NCBI GenBank assembly: GCA_020226215.1
Contig: CM035234.1
Location: forward strand, 16,272,713 to 16,336,712
Direction: 5' to 3'
DNA length: 64,000 nt
Source: Sindora glabra
Lineage: Eukaryota; Streptophyta; Magnoliopsida; Fabales; Fabaceae
A program made the translations under genes and the position numbers. The notes below the pieces were generated by a model, which saw only the letters and a list, made by a program, of their open reading frames with translations, made no database searches and had not been told where the DNA came from. This document shows, in pieces, positions 37,932 through 50,260 of this stretch. How positions within the stretch are numbered: the stretch's first letter is position 1; every line of letters starts with the position of its first letter.

Positions 37932-40361
37932 TCAAAACGGTGTTACTTCACCCCTAGAGAAGAACAGGCCAGAAGGACCACCATTAGGTAGCAAAGCCAC
38001 CTTCACAACTCTTTCAGCTCCTTCATCAACAGTGAAGATACCTGTATTGAAGTTGAAATCTGATTTCACAAAGCCTGGGCACACTGCATTAATGTAGATA
38101 GATGGGTATTTCTTGGCAAGAATCCTTGTGTAGCCATTTAATGCAGCTTTTGAGACTGGATATGCAAGGGACCAGCCCTTGGTTTCCAATGAGCCCTCTT
38201 TAACGTCGTTGAGAAATTGACCAAGAACCTCATCTAATCTTTCTTCTGTTAGGCTTTCAGGATTGCTCAACACTCCTTTAGCCCATTCACTTTGTATTGT
38301 CTGCATCATCATCAGCAACAAATATTATGTTCTGCCTCACAATTATATTATATACGGCTCTTGCTCCAGTATGCCCTTGAAAGTTGCAAGTTTTAACGGA
38401 AGTTTAACACACAAATCATAGCACTTGTAACTTTTTCATAACAAGTTGTAAAATTGTACGGAATTGCAAGTTTTCGTAACCCACTACCAAGAATTGACGG
38501 TAATTTTCATGTAATCAAACATGAATGTATAGTTTTTGAAAAAAGTTACCTATTGATTATCTTGCTAAACCAGACACTAAAAAGTTAATTAGTATCACTT
38601 ACCTCCAACTTCGCTGTTACAGAAGAGACATTAACAATTCTTGGTGAGTCTGATAACTCTAAGAGGGGAATGAATGCTTCACACAATCTTTTGGTACCAT
38701 AGTAGTTTGTTCTAAAACATGCTTCTGCACTTTCATAATCTTGACTGTAAACTTCATTCCAATCAATGTCAGTACCTTTTATCTGCAACAATCAGTAATT
38801 AGAAGGGATTCAATACTTTGTTTTCATATTGATATAGGCACATCTAGGATGCAAATATAATTTGTCCTGCTCTACAGAAAAGAATGGTTAAATCCTGTCA
38901 GAACATGCTTCGAAAGTTAGTTGTGTGCAATTGATAGTACACGTTATATGCAATCTTGATTTTTCATCTTGCTGTGCTCCCAAAAATAAATATAAGCAAG
39001 ACCCACCGAAATGAATGGTCAGGATTTGAAATTATTAATAGCGCCATTTTTTTAATTATTATTTGTGCGACAAAACATGGTTCTTTTTCCTTTTTTTTTT
39101 TTTTAACTTGTTTGACAAACTCTTTCTTTCTACATGGATTCAACAACGTACCCCAGAAGCTAGTAAAGCAGACAAAGCATCACGGTGGATGGTTGCTCCA
39201 ACAATTCCTGCATTATTCACCTGCACAAAATATTTCAAAATTAAATCATTTCCATAACTCATCTCAATAGTTAATTTCAAATAGGCAAAAAAAGTCAGAT
39301 CATGATTTTTAATTTCCTTCCATACTATAAGAAGATCTAACTCAAATCAAAATGTCAACTAACACGAGAAGTAAAATATATGAAAAGAAATTAATTATAC
39401 TCTCAACACCTTCAGACCAAGTTCAGGCCTTGAGGAAAATACTTGACCTACAACTTCATACATAAAGCTTTCGAAACTGCAGTTGTAGACAGCTGCAATT
39501 GCAATTTAAAATCATGCATAAAACAAAATATTATTTTTCACATCCATTTAAGATGTGAACACACCAACTCCCTTACATGAGAGTGCGTCACATATTGTGG
39601 CATTCATGTCGCAGAATAAAGGCATGGCACTAGATCCACTTATCATAAAACAGCACAAAACAGATGCACATCAAAATTGCTAAATTGCATTTTAAAGTTT
39701 TCATTTGTATCAGGATGTATGTCCATATTTTACCATAATTATGCCGAATTAAATTCAGTTGGTTATAATACATGAAAGGAACTAATATACATACCAAGAT
39801 ATCAAGTTTTTCAAACTTGATTTTGATGAAATTTGCAAGGGAATCAATGCTAGCTGGTTCAGCCGCATCAAGCTGATGGAAAAGCACTTCCCCAGATACA
39901 CCAAAATCCTTTATTTTGTCAACAGCTTCAAGACCCTTCTTCTCATCTCTGGCTGTTAATACCACTGTGATTCCACTTGCAGCCAATTTCTTGCATATCT
40001 CAAAACCCAATTCCTCTGTTTGCTCCTGTAACAACAGCATACCTGGAAAACCAACAAATTCAGGAAATTTAAATGAGACATTTTTTTTATTTGTTTCATA
40101 TGATTAATTTTATATCATAAAATTCATGCAACAAAATTACGATTATGATTTTATTACAGGGAACAGAATTGCAGAAAAATGCTGAACGATATGTCTGTTA
40201 AAAAAAATTATATAATGGCAAAGTTTAGCACAACACGAAATTATTGAATTTGTGAACTGCAATACAAAATCAAATTACAATGAATTGATAAGGTTTTGTG
40301 ATACAATCAAAAAGACATGATAGAATTGGAGGAAACAAGACCTTTTCTTTACTTCTGCCAT
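37932..40361 (-). pseudogene. SDR copy 3, neomenthol dehydrogenase-like, frameshifted with immediate stop
   Basis: Exons on the minus strand: 40342-40361, 39795-40042, 39152-39220, 38603-38782 and 37932-38300, all with GT..AG introns. Intron 1 starts GTCTTG rather than GTATTG. The product would start MAEVKKRY and carry TGANRGIG, VNNAG, NVSS and YPVSK. Exon 2 is 248 nt, one more than in intact copy 4. An extra base in CAAAACCC (40001-40008) makes GGG TTT TGA, so translation stops at 40000-40002 after 20 residues. Everything downstream is open and would give 294 residues in the original frame. The promoter region and start codon look sound, so a corrected read could turn this into a live gene. 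Confidence 0.85.
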
Positions 40362-40396
40362 GATGCAGTTTGCACTAAACGAATGGGAATGAATCA

Positions 40397-40405
40397 TAAA
40401 TATAG
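40397..40405 (-). promoter_or_regulatory. TATA-like box of SDR copy 3
   Basis: CTATATTTA on the minus strand, 36-44 nt before the ATG at 40361, at the same distance as in copies 1 and 4. Confidence 0.45.
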
Positions 40406-40409
40406 TGCC

Positions 40410-40760
40410 AGTTTCTGTAGGCTTTCGGTGAGAATATTATTATTAAATAATTGTATTTCTGACTTTTCCTTTCTTTTGGTTAGAACAGAACTCTGAATCC
40501 AGTTGTCAAACTTAATGGAATACTTGGCCAATAACAAACAAAACACGATTGACTATTTTTATGAGAAACAATAAAAAAATTTGATATTTCATTATTCTTT
40601 ATCCTTTATGTTACTTGAATTAAATATTGTACTAATAATTTCAATATGTCACTAACACGTTATTCGATAAGATTGGTTGAAGTCTCCTTTGTCTAATATC
40701 TTCTATAAAAAATATTCCATGCATAATTCTTTAAAAAAATTGTTCTGTGTATATATAATT
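40410..40760 (-). promoter_or_regulatory. Upstream (promoter-proximal) region of SDR copy 3
   Basis: Aligns with the regions upstream of copies 1 and 4. It lacks the insertion that copy 4 carries at about 55620-56155. Confidence 0.4.
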
Positions 40761-40904
40761 AATTCATAAATTGACAATACAGAAATCGCAGCCTTAGTAG
40801 TACAATAGACTTTTCTCTTTTAAATGACTTGAATAATATTATATATGAACTGTGAAAAGGATATTCCACCTATACGCGGATTAAGATATAACTTAGTGAC
40901 ATAG

Positions 40905-41090
40905 CTTAGCTCATTGCTTAGCAAATCGTATGGTCCGTAATAAATATCTAAGACCATCGCTTTGCTGTCAGGTGGGATAGCTCTGAGGTCTTGGCTTATT
41001 GCTTAGCTAATCATATGGTCCGTAATAAATTGCCTAGTTTGTTGCTTCGCTTTCTGGTGGGACTATTCTGTGGTCTTCGTAACTTCCATA
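40905..41090. repeat. 84-bp tandem duplication upstream of copy 3
   Basis: TATGGTCCGTAATAAAT occurs at 40929 and 41013 within two similar units. Part of this sequence is also found upstream of copy 4 (about 56390-56600). Confidence 0.6.
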
Positions 41091-41774
41091 TAGCATTACT
41101 ATTACAGATTCTTCATCAGGGGATAAATATCAGTAAAAGGTAAAAGTAATATTGATGTGTGATATTTTTTAAATTATTAAAATTAATAAGATAATGATTA
41201 GCAAATACAACCAACATTTATTTTGATGTGGTGATATTTTTGAAATTTCTAATAAATTTAAGAGAAAAGTTTTTTATTTAACTAACTTCATAATATATGA
41301 CATTTGAAGGATATTTGGAAAATAAGAAAATTTAAGATGTTAATTTTATAATTAACTAATGTCTATTTGCACTTGGTGGTATTTTTGCAATTGTTGAAAA
41401 ACTTAAAATGATAGTTTTTTACTTAACCAAGGTCATAATGTATATATTTGAAGGTTGTTGAGAAAATGAGACAATATCTAAATGTCTCTACTCACATATC
41501 ATAACCAAATTATGCATAATATGTGGCAGGAAACTTAAAATGATAATTTTTTACTTAAACAATATCATAATGTATAATATTTGAAAGTTGCTAAGAAAAT
41601 GAGACAATGTCTATATGTCTCTATTTATAGTAATAGGATAATGACTAAATGTCTCTACTCACATGTCATAACCAAAATGTACACAATGTATGGTGATAAT
41701 ATGAATATCTAATTATGAGTATTTCATTTATACATATCATTAGATAACAATGAGCTCATATCATCAAAACTCTC
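41090..41774 (-). repeat. Probable copia LTR-like sequence after the pol tail
   Basis: On the minus strand this follows the copia polyprotein stop. It contains repeated GACAATGTCTAAATGTCTCTA-like segments (near 41480, 41600 and 41650), resembling the start of a 3' LTR. No clean LTR ends were found. Confidence 0.35.
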
Positions 41775-41960
41775 ACTAACCCAAAACATAGAAAGCATTA
41801 GACAAATTTATATTATTCACATGATCATGCTTTATATTTATCTTTAAGCCTTTGGTTAGTGTATCCAAGAGCATACAATCCATGAAAAACAAGTAACATA
41901 CTTGCATATTTTCTTTGTCACAAACAAGTACTTCAATTTGAAGGAGGTTGTTACAATTGA
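41775..41960 (-). pseudogene. Ty1/copia pol C-terminus remnant (spacer 3)
   Basis: Minus-strand translation gives pieces matching the end of plant copia polyproteins: EVLVCDKE (for VVKERV), then LDTLTKGLKINIKHDHVNN, then NAFYVLG and a stop near 41775. The LTKGL motif followed by a basic/histidine stretch is the typical RNase H-side terminus. The upstream catalytic region is not recognisable. The same relic is in spacer 1 at 3225-3400, so it predates the duplication. Confidence 0.55.
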
Positions 41961-43498
41961 CTGCATAACCGTTTCCATGATGAAATTTATAACATGCAAT
42001 GTGCCCTACCTTTTAAAGGAAGTTGTTACAATTGATTGCACAATCATTTCCATGATACAGCTCCTTTTCACACATGCCTAGACACAAATTTATATCATCT
42101 AAACAATTGATAAAATGAGTATGAGTAACTTGTATATATGAGATCTCTCAATCTTCTATAGGTCATTGTGTAGTCAATTATACTAACTCAAATGCATTAC
42201 CATTTACAGTCTAAAACTATTAACTTAAATTAACAATAGGCTACCTATGGTTGATGCATATGGGACAATTATTATCACTTGGAAAACATTTAGGCCTAAT
42301 AAATTTAATCTTTTTAGATTAACAAACATGATAGCACCAATGTCATGTTGGACTTTTTTCAATGCCATAGGTGGGACAAACCTAATATCCCTAGGATCTC
42401 TATATTATAAGTCCACCACACAACTATTTTTAGGCCTACCACACTTTTACTCCCAAGCCTTTTATCTAAGTTTGATTTAAATACTTTATCTTAACTAACA
42501 TGTCTATATCATGACCAATTTAGGAAAACATCATCATCACTTAGATTTAGAATTAACAAAATACTTGTACTTATGAACATACTTTGGTCTGCATTACTGA
42601 TATCTAAGAGAAATTATAATCTTGTCAAAATAAAATACATTCATATAAATGGGCATTTTTTATTTTCCCCTTTACAAACTGTTTAGCTATCTAGTCACTA
42701 ATCAAGAAGACTATTTTGTTCTCTGACTGGCATAGCTCCTACTAAAACAAGCTACTTTAAACTATAAGAAAGTAGTAAAAATGTTGGGAGAAGACAAGCT
42801 TGGACAAAATGCACCTTCCTTTTAAAAGCAGTTATTAATTACTAATTAACCTAATTTTGAACCTATAAATTTATTTGAGCATCCCTTATAAACAAATTTG
42901 TATTCATTTTTTACTTCTATTAGCCTAGAATATCCTTCAATAAATTAGTCCTATTAGTCCTAGAGATGGTTTTTAGGGTTAGATTTTAAATTTTGGATTT
43001 TATAAAATACCAAAATAATCCTATCAAAACATGTACCCAAACAAACATATTGAAACAATTTTTTTTAAATACAACAATAGAGAAAAATAAGTTTTTGTAG
43101 TGAAAAATATTATATTTTTGGCACAAAATAAAATATAAAATAAAATCCTATCTTGAGTTCTAAAGAACTTTCACAATGTCAATAGAATCTAGTGGAAAAC
43201 ACGTAATGCGTGATAAATTTCATAATGGTATCATTATTAGTCGTTATATCAATCAATGACCCTTTCCTACCTAATTGAATTTCATAGATATTCTATATTC
43301 GAAACCAATTAGGTCAATGCATTTTTACTAGTTTAGGGATACTTTGTCTAACAATCTAGTCCAAAGTGACTATAAAACCAATTCAATTCAAGCATAATCA
43401 AGTTTTATTGTTCATTTTTGCCCTTATGCTAGAATTGGAACTGACTGTGAATTCTACACTTAGAATTACTATATATACTTTCTAGAATTAGGCCTTAC
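41961..43498. repeat. Degenerate spacer backbone (spacer 3), left of the gypsy-type element
   Basis: Paralogous to about 3480-4950. It ends at CTTAC, next to the LTR at 43499. No coding sequence recognised. Confidence 0.55.
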
Positions 43499-44243
43499 TA
43501 TCATAGATCAGCAACTCAATAATTAAGATGTGCAATGTTTAAACCTTCACCACTTGAGGAATAAGCTAGCCAATCAATTAATACATCACCCAAGCTTAGA
43601 ATCAATGAACCAAATACATAAGCATAGCATAATTGGGGTAATAGTAAGCATATAAGTAGCATATATATGTAACCAACACATAAGAAAAGGCAATAATGAA
43701 GTAAAATATGCAATATGAACAAATGTAGGCAACATGGCCAAAAGCTGTGAAAATTCAAGACATCATATTTAGAAGAAGGGTTACTCTTATTATTAGTATA
43801 AAGCCTTATTGTAATGTTGGAAGTGTGCAAGGAAGGCATCGAGTTGCACACTCTAACCTTTAGACTAGTGCCAAGCAAACACAAAGATCACCAGGACACT
43901 TCACCCCTAAAAAGCATTTTAAGTAGAAGCCTTTCTAGTAAAGTAAACATACTTTTTTTAACCTACTATAAGGCCCTTTTTCAAAGCTCTAAGTGGAATT
44001 TTCCTACCAAAATACATGGATAGAAAGATAAAAATCTAATAATCATAGCCTAGACAAGTTACCTTGGTAAAAAATATAAGGAAAGCCTCAAATAGGTAAA
44101 AATTGGAAAATTAGTACACAAGTTGGATTGCTCCTCAATTTGGGCTACAAGACCTCCATCATATGCTTGATTTATATGCTAAGTCTCGTCTCAAATGGAG
44201 CTCATTTATCTAGTCATATGGTTCACAAGGTTGACTTATAACA
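43499..44243 (-). repeat. 3' LTR of the gypsy-type element
   Basis: 745 bp, paired with 47451-48219. Terminal TG and CA are mutated (TATCATAG..TAACA). The open frame at 43516-43884 is incidental. Confidence 0.85.
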
Positions 44244-44256
44244 TTACCCCCCACTT
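44244..44256 (-). other. Polypurine tract of the gypsy-type element
   Basis: AAGTGGGGGGTAA on the minus strand, directly before the 3' LTR. Confidence 0.7.
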
Positions 44257-44690
44257 GAATAATGTCAATGTCCTCATTGATGACTTAGTCTGACATAGCT
44301 TCCACAAGCATCTTTAGCCCACTTGTGTTCTTGATCTCTTTGCTTGTCAACATGAGCTTCCCTAACGAGCAATTTGTCTTCAACATCTTGGCTTGACTAA
44401 GATCCTTGAAAAATATTTAAGTTGCTCCACTTTTTCTCCTCCTTAAACTTCTTTCTGGATTGTCTCCCTAGAATTATTATTAATGAAGAAATCTTTTACC
44501 TTTGTAGCATCTTAAACTCTCAAACATGTTTAAACTTAACTTTAACACGTGGCTTGTGTCCCTTTACCAGGGCTAATAAGGTTAAACAAAAAGTTATCCT
44601 TTTTGTTATAACAATACATGCCCCTACACTCTAACTTTATTGCCACAAACTATTCTAGTGACAAAATAATGCCATTCACAAAGCAATATG
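44257..44690. other. Interior of the gypsy-type element, left of the nested LTR
   Basis: No domain recognised. The frame at 44422-44634 is incidental. The last five bases, ATATG, are the left target duplication of the solo LTR. Confidence 0.5.
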
Positions 44691-45798
44691 TGTAGATGAG
44701 ATTTTGTTACTCTTATAAAAAGAAGATATATCCTTAGGCCCCTTGATTGAGTAAGACTTAGAAATGCATGGCCATGCTTAAATAGATCAATGTGATATTG
44801 ATCATTTATTTTGAAGTCTAGTCAGTATCAAGAAATATAAATTGAACTTTGACAAGGATAACATATTCCATGCCTTCAGTTCAATTTGGATATTATTACA
44901 AAAAGGATTATGATGCAAAACATTGATCATGTATTAGGTGGATGTCAAATCACATACATTCTTACTACTTGAGTGACAGTAATATATTGCTAGATACCGC
45001 TCACTATCTATGGCTCATTAATGAGTCATTGTCAATATAGTAAGAACCTACAAGGTCACACAAAAGGAGTAGGAATAAAATAATAATTAATTGAACTTAT
45101 TTTTGTGCATATATATATTATTAACTAATAATATATTTTTCATGTAATAAATATAATTATTATTATGTGATATTATTTGATATTAAATTAATATCAAATA
45201 ATTACATTAGCATATTTTATATAAATATATTATGAGATAATATTATTTTAATATTTGATAACTATATGTAATTATATGATATTAAGATATTTATATTATG
45301 AGATAATATTATTATCTAATATTAGATAATTAATAGATAAGTCCTATCTCTCCTCATTATCTCTAGGATAAGGATAAAATGAGTTGTTAAGTGTGATTAA
45401 ATTTTTTGAAGGCATTATCCTAGTAGGACTAGGATTGTGGCTTGCCTAAGTTCTATAAAAGGGGACTTAAGGGTAGCACTTTAAACATGCTCATAAGCTT
45501 CCATAAAACCCTAAATCATTCAAAAAATATCCAATCTTAAATCCTACAGAAAAAAATGCATCCTAGCAGATTCGTGGTAGGTGAGAGGTCGTTGTTTACT
45601 CCGTGTAGATACCATAGAGATGCTATACCTTCCTGCTGGCGTTTGATTCATCTACTCTCTCAAGTTTTAATCAGTAGAAACACGAGTGCTCAATAGGTAA
45701 AATCCTAATCATTGATTTATGTCTTTTGCATAGATCCTAGGTAGAATTCAGATCAAATTTTGAATTTCTACTGCGTATGATAATCCAAATTCCCAACA
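44691..45798 (+). mobile_element. Solo LTR (probably copia-type) nested in the gypsy-type element
   Basis: 1108 bp beginning TGTAGATGAG and ending AAATTCCCAACA, flanked on both sides by ATATG (44686-44690 and 45799-45803). A TATA box TCTATAAAAGGGG at about 45452-45464 fits a U3/R border on the plus strand. The CCCAACA end and the layout suggest copia type, but no coding sequence is present to confirm it. The perfect duplication makes it younger than its host, whose own duplication has decayed. Confidence 0.85.
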
Positions 45799-46179
45799 AT
45801 ATGATCATTACCACAAATTAATCCTTGCAACTAGGTGGGTTAACATACACAATCCCCAAATAATTGTAGGTAGCTTCTACCTCTGTTCTATTTGGATATA
45901 TACAAGCCTATTGGCATCATCATAGGCTCTTCCTAAAGGATTTATCTTACTTAAAACATCCTATTAGATGTGGCACCCCACTAGATCAAGGATTATTCTT
46001 TCAATTACAATCATACAAATGAAATGCTAGTTGGTACTCTGTTAACTAACCAAGCTTATTGTGGTAGACTATAATTAGGACCTACCATTCCATGTTGTTA
46101 TTGATATCACTCTTGGTGGTCTAGGACCTAAAGTGCCTTAATCCTAATGTAAAACTCATCTTCATCATCAAAATATTTT
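45799..46179. other. Interior of the gypsy-type element between gag and the nested LTR
   Basis: In this element class, protease would follow the zinc knuckle here on the minus strand. I see only short broken frames and no DTGA active site. Confidence 0.45.
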
Positions 46180-47110
46180 GTACCACCCTTATCACTCCTT
46201 TGCACTTTCTTATATAATTTAACTTATAGAGCACTTAAAGCATACTTCACTAGGTAATCTGCCACTTTATGTGGCCTATGACATAAGAAACATGATAAGA
46301 TCTTTGACTTCCTACTATTGTTAGAAGCTCAAGATGATATTGATCCTTAGGAGCTAGAAAATGATCTACTATTCTCTCCCTTACTCTTAGACTTCCCTTT
46401 TTATTTGACTAAATGCCATTTCCACTATAAGAATTTAAGGCACCACGCTGTGAGTTCTTGGTGGAGGGAAACTGTTGTTATAATCACAAAAACACTTTGC
46501 CATAGTCACCATTTTAATAAGGCTTTGAACCCTTCTTCTTTGGAGTTTCATGGCAACCTCATGTGAGAGGCCATCGATAAAGTAAAAGAGCTTATCCCTT
46601 TCAGTCATATCCTGGATATCTAACATGATGGCTGTGAACTTCTTCACATAGTCTTGGACCTAGCCAATTCACTATAGCTCTCATAGCTTGCATCTTGCTA
46701 AGTAGTCAATATCCTCAGGGAAAAAATGTACCTTCCATTCTTGTTTTAACTTTTCTTAAATGTGAAAGTGACATTTACCTACTTCAATATCCTAATATTT
46801 TGTCCTCCACTAGATCTTGGCACAATTTAAGAGGAATATTATGGCCTAGTCAAGCTTAAACTCCTCAGAATCTATTGTTACAGTCTAAAAGTATTAATCC
46901 ATATCAAATAAGAAATTCTCAAGCTTTTTTACACCCCTTTTTTTGACATATGGCCTACATTCAAGGACCTTCACTTTCCCTTTTTGCTCCGAGGCACCCT
47001 CTAATAGATTATTACCTAATGCCATCATTATAATCTTTATAGTTGTTACAACATTACCCATCTCCATCCAAAGAGTTGTTACAACATCCTTTACCATATT
47101 GGAAAGTCCT
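46180..47110 (-). pseudogene. gag remnant of the gypsy-type element
   Basis: Minus-strand pieces match the retrotransposon gag domain of plant Ty3/gypsy elements in order: KVKVLECRPYVKKRGVKKLE then NFLFDMD (about 46900-47000), TIDSEE (46870), a WWRTKYQDIE-type segment, VKKFTAIMLDIQDMTERDKL then FYFIDGL (about 46550-46650), RRRVQSLIKMVTMAKCF, and a degenerate zinc knuckle CFLCHRPHKVADY (about 46250-46300) in which the last cysteine is tyrosine. There are several stops and frame changes. Gag normally forms the virus-like particle that packages element RNA; this one cannot. Confidence 0.85.
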
Positions 47111-47436
47111 TGAAAGTGTCCCCTAGGTCCCTTTAGGTGTTCCTAATTGTAACAAGTCATTCTTTGACTTGTGGAGCATCATCACTTTTTAAGCCATTAA
47201 CCCTTTTATTCATTTCAAGAGTCTTAGCTTGCCACTCAAGAGTTTCTTATCTTTTAGGTTTTCTAAAAGATTTTAAGGATCTCCTCAATTTGCATACTTT
47301 TTACAACTTCTGCAACATGTTTGAGATTCTTAAGTGCATTCTTGATCACCTTAAAGTGTTTAGTGTTTGTCATCTTCTTTAACATAGTGGATGTATTCAT
47401 AAGTACAGCAAAATTTATGGGCATGATTCAAACCAC

Positions 47437-47448
47437 ACTCTAACACCA
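47437..47448 (-). other. Primer binding site (tRNA-iMet type) of the gypsy-type element
   Basis: TGGTGTTAGAGT on the minus strand, two bases after the 5' LTR end. It fixes the element's orientation as minus. Confidence 0.6.
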
Positions 47449-47450
47449 AG

Positions 47451-48219
47451 TGTCACGGACTAGCAACTCAATAGTCAAGATGTATGACACTTAAACCTTC
47501 ACTGCCTAAGGAATAAGTTAGCTAATTGATTAATACACCACCTAAGCATAGAATTAATAAACCAAACACACAAGCATAGCACAATTAAGATAATTGTAAG
47601 CATACAAGCAGCATATATAGGCAACCAACACATAAAAAAGGTAATAATTATGTAAAATATGCAATGCAAACAAATACGACAAATGTGGTCAAAAGTTGCA
47701 AAATTCAAAATTCATGTTTAGAAGATGCGTTACTTCTATTATTAAATTAAAATAAAGCCTCATTATAGTATTGGAAGCGTGCAAAGGAGATATCGAGTTG
47801 TATTTTTTGACCCTTAAACTGGTGCCAAGTAACCATTATAGTCATCTAAGCACCTTTTCCAAAAAGCATTTTGAGCAAAAGTACCCTTTCGGCAAAAGTA
47901 GACATACTTTTTCGAAGCTATCATAAAGCCTTTTCTTAAAAATATAGATGGAATTTTCCTATCACAATACACCAATAGAAAGATAAAAAATTCAAGGATC
48001 ATAGCCATATGCTTTGCTACTTGCACTGGACAAGTTACCTTGATAAAAAATAGAAGGAAAGCCCCAAACGGGGAAAAATTAGAAAATTAGTACATAAGTC
48101 AAATTGGTCCCAAATTTGGGCTACTAGACTTTCATCATATGCTTAATTTCTCTATCAAGTTTCATCCCAAATAGAGCTTGTTTGCTTAGTCATTTGATTC
48201 TCAAGGTCAACTTATGACA
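47451..48219 (-). repeat. 5' LTR of the gypsy-type element
   Basis: 769 bp with TGTCA/TGACA ends, paired with 43499-44243. A third relative lies at 57384-58140. Confidence 0.85.
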
Positions 48220-49912
48220 CTCATTAATCATAACTTGTCCCACCTAACATTTTTAAAAAAATTCTATTACATATATGTAGTATCAAGAAAAATATTCTAA
48301 TTACTTAATACATATCAAAACCTTAATCATACTAATATTCCTCATAAAATTACACTATGCAAACACCTTTAGTATCATATTATAAGAACTAACACCTAGA
48401 GGCATTTAAATCCTTACAATATAATACAAGATTCAAACACTATACTTCTAAAATTCAACATTAAAGGGTGTTTGAAATTCTAAAAATATAACATTCAACC
48501 CTACACTCATATTATAGCCAACACACTATGCTAATAATATAATTGAAGATATTTTAATATTACCAATATAACCTCTTCTTTATATATTTTAAAATAAAAT
48601 TTTCCCATCCAAAATTTTAAGCAAAATATTATGCAACTAGGTCAACAAGGGTAGGTACATAGTTACACAAAACTTTCGTGGCATAATATGAGTATATAGT
48701 AGTTCCTACTTGATGTAATAATCCCCTTGAAATTATCACATTATATGAATAATCTCAAAAAATTGCTACAAAAATCCTAATAAGTAACTTAAAATATAGG
48801 CATTACTTGAGAAAATTTTAGCTAGAAGTAGTTTTAAATAAATATTTAAATAAATTGGGCAAAAATTATAATAAAATTTTTTATTTCAAAAAATTTTGAA
48901 AAATATCCCAAAAAAATATTGGTAGAGTAGAGCACGGTGGTATAAGCACCTTCACTAGAAACTGCCAGTGCGATGGTGCATGCACCAGACGAACCTATTG
49001 TGCACATGGGCTATCATGCCAGCCAGCACCTTTGTCTACCTCGGCCTTGTTTCAACCAGAATACAAGCTGCTATTTTCCGGCCATTTTTGCACTTGATTT
49101 CATGCAAATTTCTCCTAGATATCCATCTCAAACAATTTTCTAACTAATCTCAATTTTACAACTATGAAAAACACAAATATATTTTTTTCAAAATTCGAAA
49201 AAACTTGAAAATAACCGCATGGAGTTGCCGCAAGTTGTTGCATTTTCGGGCTTAAAATTAGCTTTAACTTCCCACAAAATTCATTTTATAACTGTCCCAA
49301 ATCATTTCTTTATTAAAATCACACAGAAAATGACATTTAAAATCTTCAAATTTTTTGCAAAACTTTCAAAACTAGCTCGACAACCTTCGCGATTCTCTCC
49401 CACGTTTTTGCCTTTTTGACCCGATTTTTTCGTGCGCAAAGCCACAGTTTTCTATTTATTCAAACTAGATATAACCTAAAAGGCCTAAAACACTTGAACG
49501 GTTTTAGGATTTTCTCAGTCCATTCCATATAATTTCTGGCTCTCTAAAACACTTGCAAGTTGCTGTAGCGAAACCGTTTTGGAGGAAATGTGCAGGTGCA
49601 ATATGTACATATAAAAACGTGCATACTTGCTCTCACACGTAGTGGCAAAATGGGCAACAAAACAGAATAAAATGTCCAGCAACAGCCAGAGATGACCATG
49701 AAACACCAGATACAATCATATAGCACAATTATATTAATTAATCAAAATTACTCAAAATTACTTTGTAAGAATTCAAAATCTCAACCTAATTTTGATATCA
49801 ATTACAGTAATAATTTTAATTAAATAGATTAAAAATCCAGATTTTGTTTTTCAATTGTTGCATGAATTGAAGTAAATAACATTTAACTATATAAATTCGT
49901 GCAATAAATACC
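48220..49912. repeat. Spacer backbone right of the gypsy-type element
   Basis: Resumes the match to spacer 1 at about 4945 (ATTAATCATAACTTGTCCCA against ATCAATCACAATTTGTGCCA) and continues to the equivalent of 6450. The open frames at 49219-49726 have no recognisable product. Confidence 0.6.
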
Positions 49913-50260
49913 TAAAGCGATGTTAGAACAAAACTCTGGGCTAAGTTGTCAAACTTTATGGAATACTCGTCCAATAAAAGCGAAACACGCTTGACCATCT
50001 TCATGAGAAATAATAAAAGGGAACTTAATATTTCATTATTTTTTTATGTTACTTGAATTAAATAAATATTGTTATGTATATTGTCGACAATTTTAATATG
50101 CCATTAACACTTTATTCAGTAAGATTAGAGAAACATCTCCTTTTTCTCATTTTTTCTATAAAAAACGTACTGAATGCATAATTCATTAAAAAATTGAGTT
50201 GTATATAACTAATTCATATATTGACGATATAAAAACTGCAAACTTATCTGTAGAGTGCTA
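49913..50260. repeat. Promoter-like block without a gene (spacer 3)
   Basis: Counterpart of 6456-6800. It carries the motifs seen before the SDR genes but no exon 1. Confidence 0.45.

Larger units (their letters stand above)
43499..48219 (-). mobile_element. Gag-only (TR-GAG-like) Ty3/gypsy-type LTR retrotransposon with a nested solo LTR
   Basis: LTRs at 43499-44243 and 47451-48219, the better-kept one beginning TGTCAC and ending TGACA. Read on the minus strand, a primer site TGGTGTTAGAGT (47437-47448) lies two bases inside the 5' LTR and differs from the tRNA-iMet type TGGTATCAGAGC by transitions. A polypurine tract AAGTGGGGGG lies next to the 3' LTR (about 44244-44256). The interior has a gag remnant and no recognisable pol. 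Flanks CTTAC (43494-43498) and CTCAT (48220-48224) are a decayed 5-bp duplication; the empty site in spacer 1 near 4945 reads TTCAT. Without the nested LTR the interior is about 2.1 kb, so the element depended on another for reverse transcription. Confidence 0.85.

Noticed and set aside
49219..49726. Open frames shared in part with 5836-6276
   Set aside because: Shared because the spacers are paralogous DNA. Frames are not conserved and match no known protein.
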